Below the pieces are notes generated by a model. It made no database searches. It was not told where the DNA came from and saw nothing but the letters and a program-made list of their open reading frames with translations. A stretch of 50,459 nt of DNA, taken from positions 1-50,459 of the forward strand of contig SOIM01000004.1 of the NCBI GenBank assembly GCA_004377185.1. Direction: 5' to 3'. Numbering within the stretch: position 1 is the first letter of the stretch; each line of letters begins with the position of its first letter. The DNA is from Methanomassiliicoccales archaeon. Its GTDB lineage: Archaea; Thermoplasmatota; Thermoplasmata; RBG-16-68-12; SOIM01. The translations under genes and the position numbers were made by a program. This document shows positions 49,819-50,459 of this stretch, one piece after another.

Positions 49819-50352
49819 ATGGACATCGGCGAGAAAGGCGCACTCATATACTGTGATAAGGTCGCTGAGGAGAAGGCTGTGACTGAAGGGAAGCGAGAAA
49901 TGCGGTTCAATCTGATATCCAGCATGCTTAGTATGTTTGTGTCTCTTTCACTCATCATTGCGTTGGTGGTTCTTTGGCTAGTTGGATATGCTTCAATGTT
50001 GAACACGGTTATCATCCTCATACTCATTGCTATAATCTCTATCTTTGGCATCGGCGATTACATCGACCTCAAGAGGCCAGATACGACAAACAGGGTCAGG
50101 GTGTATGAGAATTGTCTATCATTCCCCACTCGTAGGAACGTACTCCATCCTCTCGTGGAGAAAAGTGTCAGTTTCAAGGATATTGAGAGTATTTACCTGA
50201 ACACCAGGAGAAACTTGGACTATATCACGGTGCTGTGCCGAGATGGCAGAAGAATCCCAATCGGCAAGGTTTTCATCTCAGATTTGAACACGCTTGAGAA
50301 AGTCCTGGAAGACAGAGTAAAGGTAGTCAGAAACGTGGACATGGAAGCGTGA
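49819..50352 (+). CDS. Two-helix membrane protein with PH-like domain (array member G)
   Basis: 177 residues from ATG 49819 (GTG 49816 also in frame). Helices at about 36-56 (MFVSLSLIIALVVLWLVG) and 60-78 (TVIILILIAIISIFGIG), then RVRVYENCLSFPTRRN, KSVSFKDIESIYLNTRR, YITVLCRDGRRIPIGKV and a final helix LNTLEKVLEDRVKVV. Complete. Starts seven bases after the surface-protein fragment. The last 107 bases of the window show no gene. Confidence 0.65.
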   Translation: MDIGEKGALIYCDKVAEEKAVTEGKREMRFNLISSMLSMFVSLSLIIALVVLWLVGYASMLNTVIILILIAIISIFGIGDYIDLKRPDTTNRVRVYENCLSFPTRRNVLHPLVEKSVSFKDIESIYLNTRRNLDYITVLCRDGRRIPIGKVFISDLNTLEKVLEDRVKVVRNVDMEA

Positions 50353-50459
50353 ACAGTTGCAAGCAAGTGAACCACTCACCCAAGGAGCTGTAGGAGACCA
50401 TCTGTGGAAGACCGAGATGTGATAGTCTGGCTGGTCAATAGAACCCCTTGGGCTATTTC

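Overview
The window is archaeal chromosomal DNA. It carries archaeal ribosomal proteins (L44e, S27e, L21e, L31e, L39e, S19e), aIF2-alpha, aIF6, Nop10, Rpo4, Alba, Sec61-beta, Pus10, NreA, a tetraether synthase-like radical SAM enzyme, geranylgeranyl reductase and MptE. TATA boxes lie about 25 bases before transcript starts, and many messages look leaderless or nearly so. The mix of DUF835, V4R, DUF373, bat-type HTH and HdrBC genes fits an anaerobic Thermoplasmatota-like euryarchaeon better than a halophile or thermococcal. That placement is inference; no 16S gene is present.

Layout. 1-4.8 kb: rpiA tail, a self-regulated HTH gene, then rpl44e-rps27e-aIF2alpha-nop10-PAC2, DUF835 and a methyltransferase. 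4.9-12.4 kb: tRNA-Glu followed by a cluster resembling the bacterial orange-protein (ORP) system: DUF134, three NifX-like proteins, DUF5320, two ferredoxin-MinD ATPases, an IscU-type scaffold, an Mrp ATPase and an MBL enzyme. It is bounded on the far side by a near-copy of the tRNA 3' end. 12.4-19 kb: a flavin reductase and a V4R protein, then a five-gene operon of NreA, two radical SAM enzymes, a GNAT and UPF0282. 19.3-22.1 kb: DUF655-rpo4-rpl21e-pus10 and alba. 22.2-31.9 kb: Sec61-beta, a ubiquitin-like protein, glycine decarboxylase, MptE, DUF373, aIF6 and the L31e-L39e-PDCD5-S19e operon. 32-39.4 kb: hdrCB, a dihydrolipoyl dehydrogenase, the divergent lipid operon tes-ferredoxin-GGR, and aspS.

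39.5-50.4 kb is accessory and rearranged. It holds an acylphosphatase with an expanded heptad-repeat tail, a TctA-type permease, a toxin-antitoxin pair between two copies of an 83-bp repeat, a beheaded serine recombinase, and a series of small two-helix membrane proteins with a PH-like cytoplasmic part. One of these is interrupted by a stop codon and another is cut and joined to the tail of a calcium-repeat surface protein.

The signals most worth following are the tRNA-bounded ORP-like island, the lipid-maturation operon with its paired palindromes, the repair-like operon around nreA, and the two-helix PH-like protein array with its scars.
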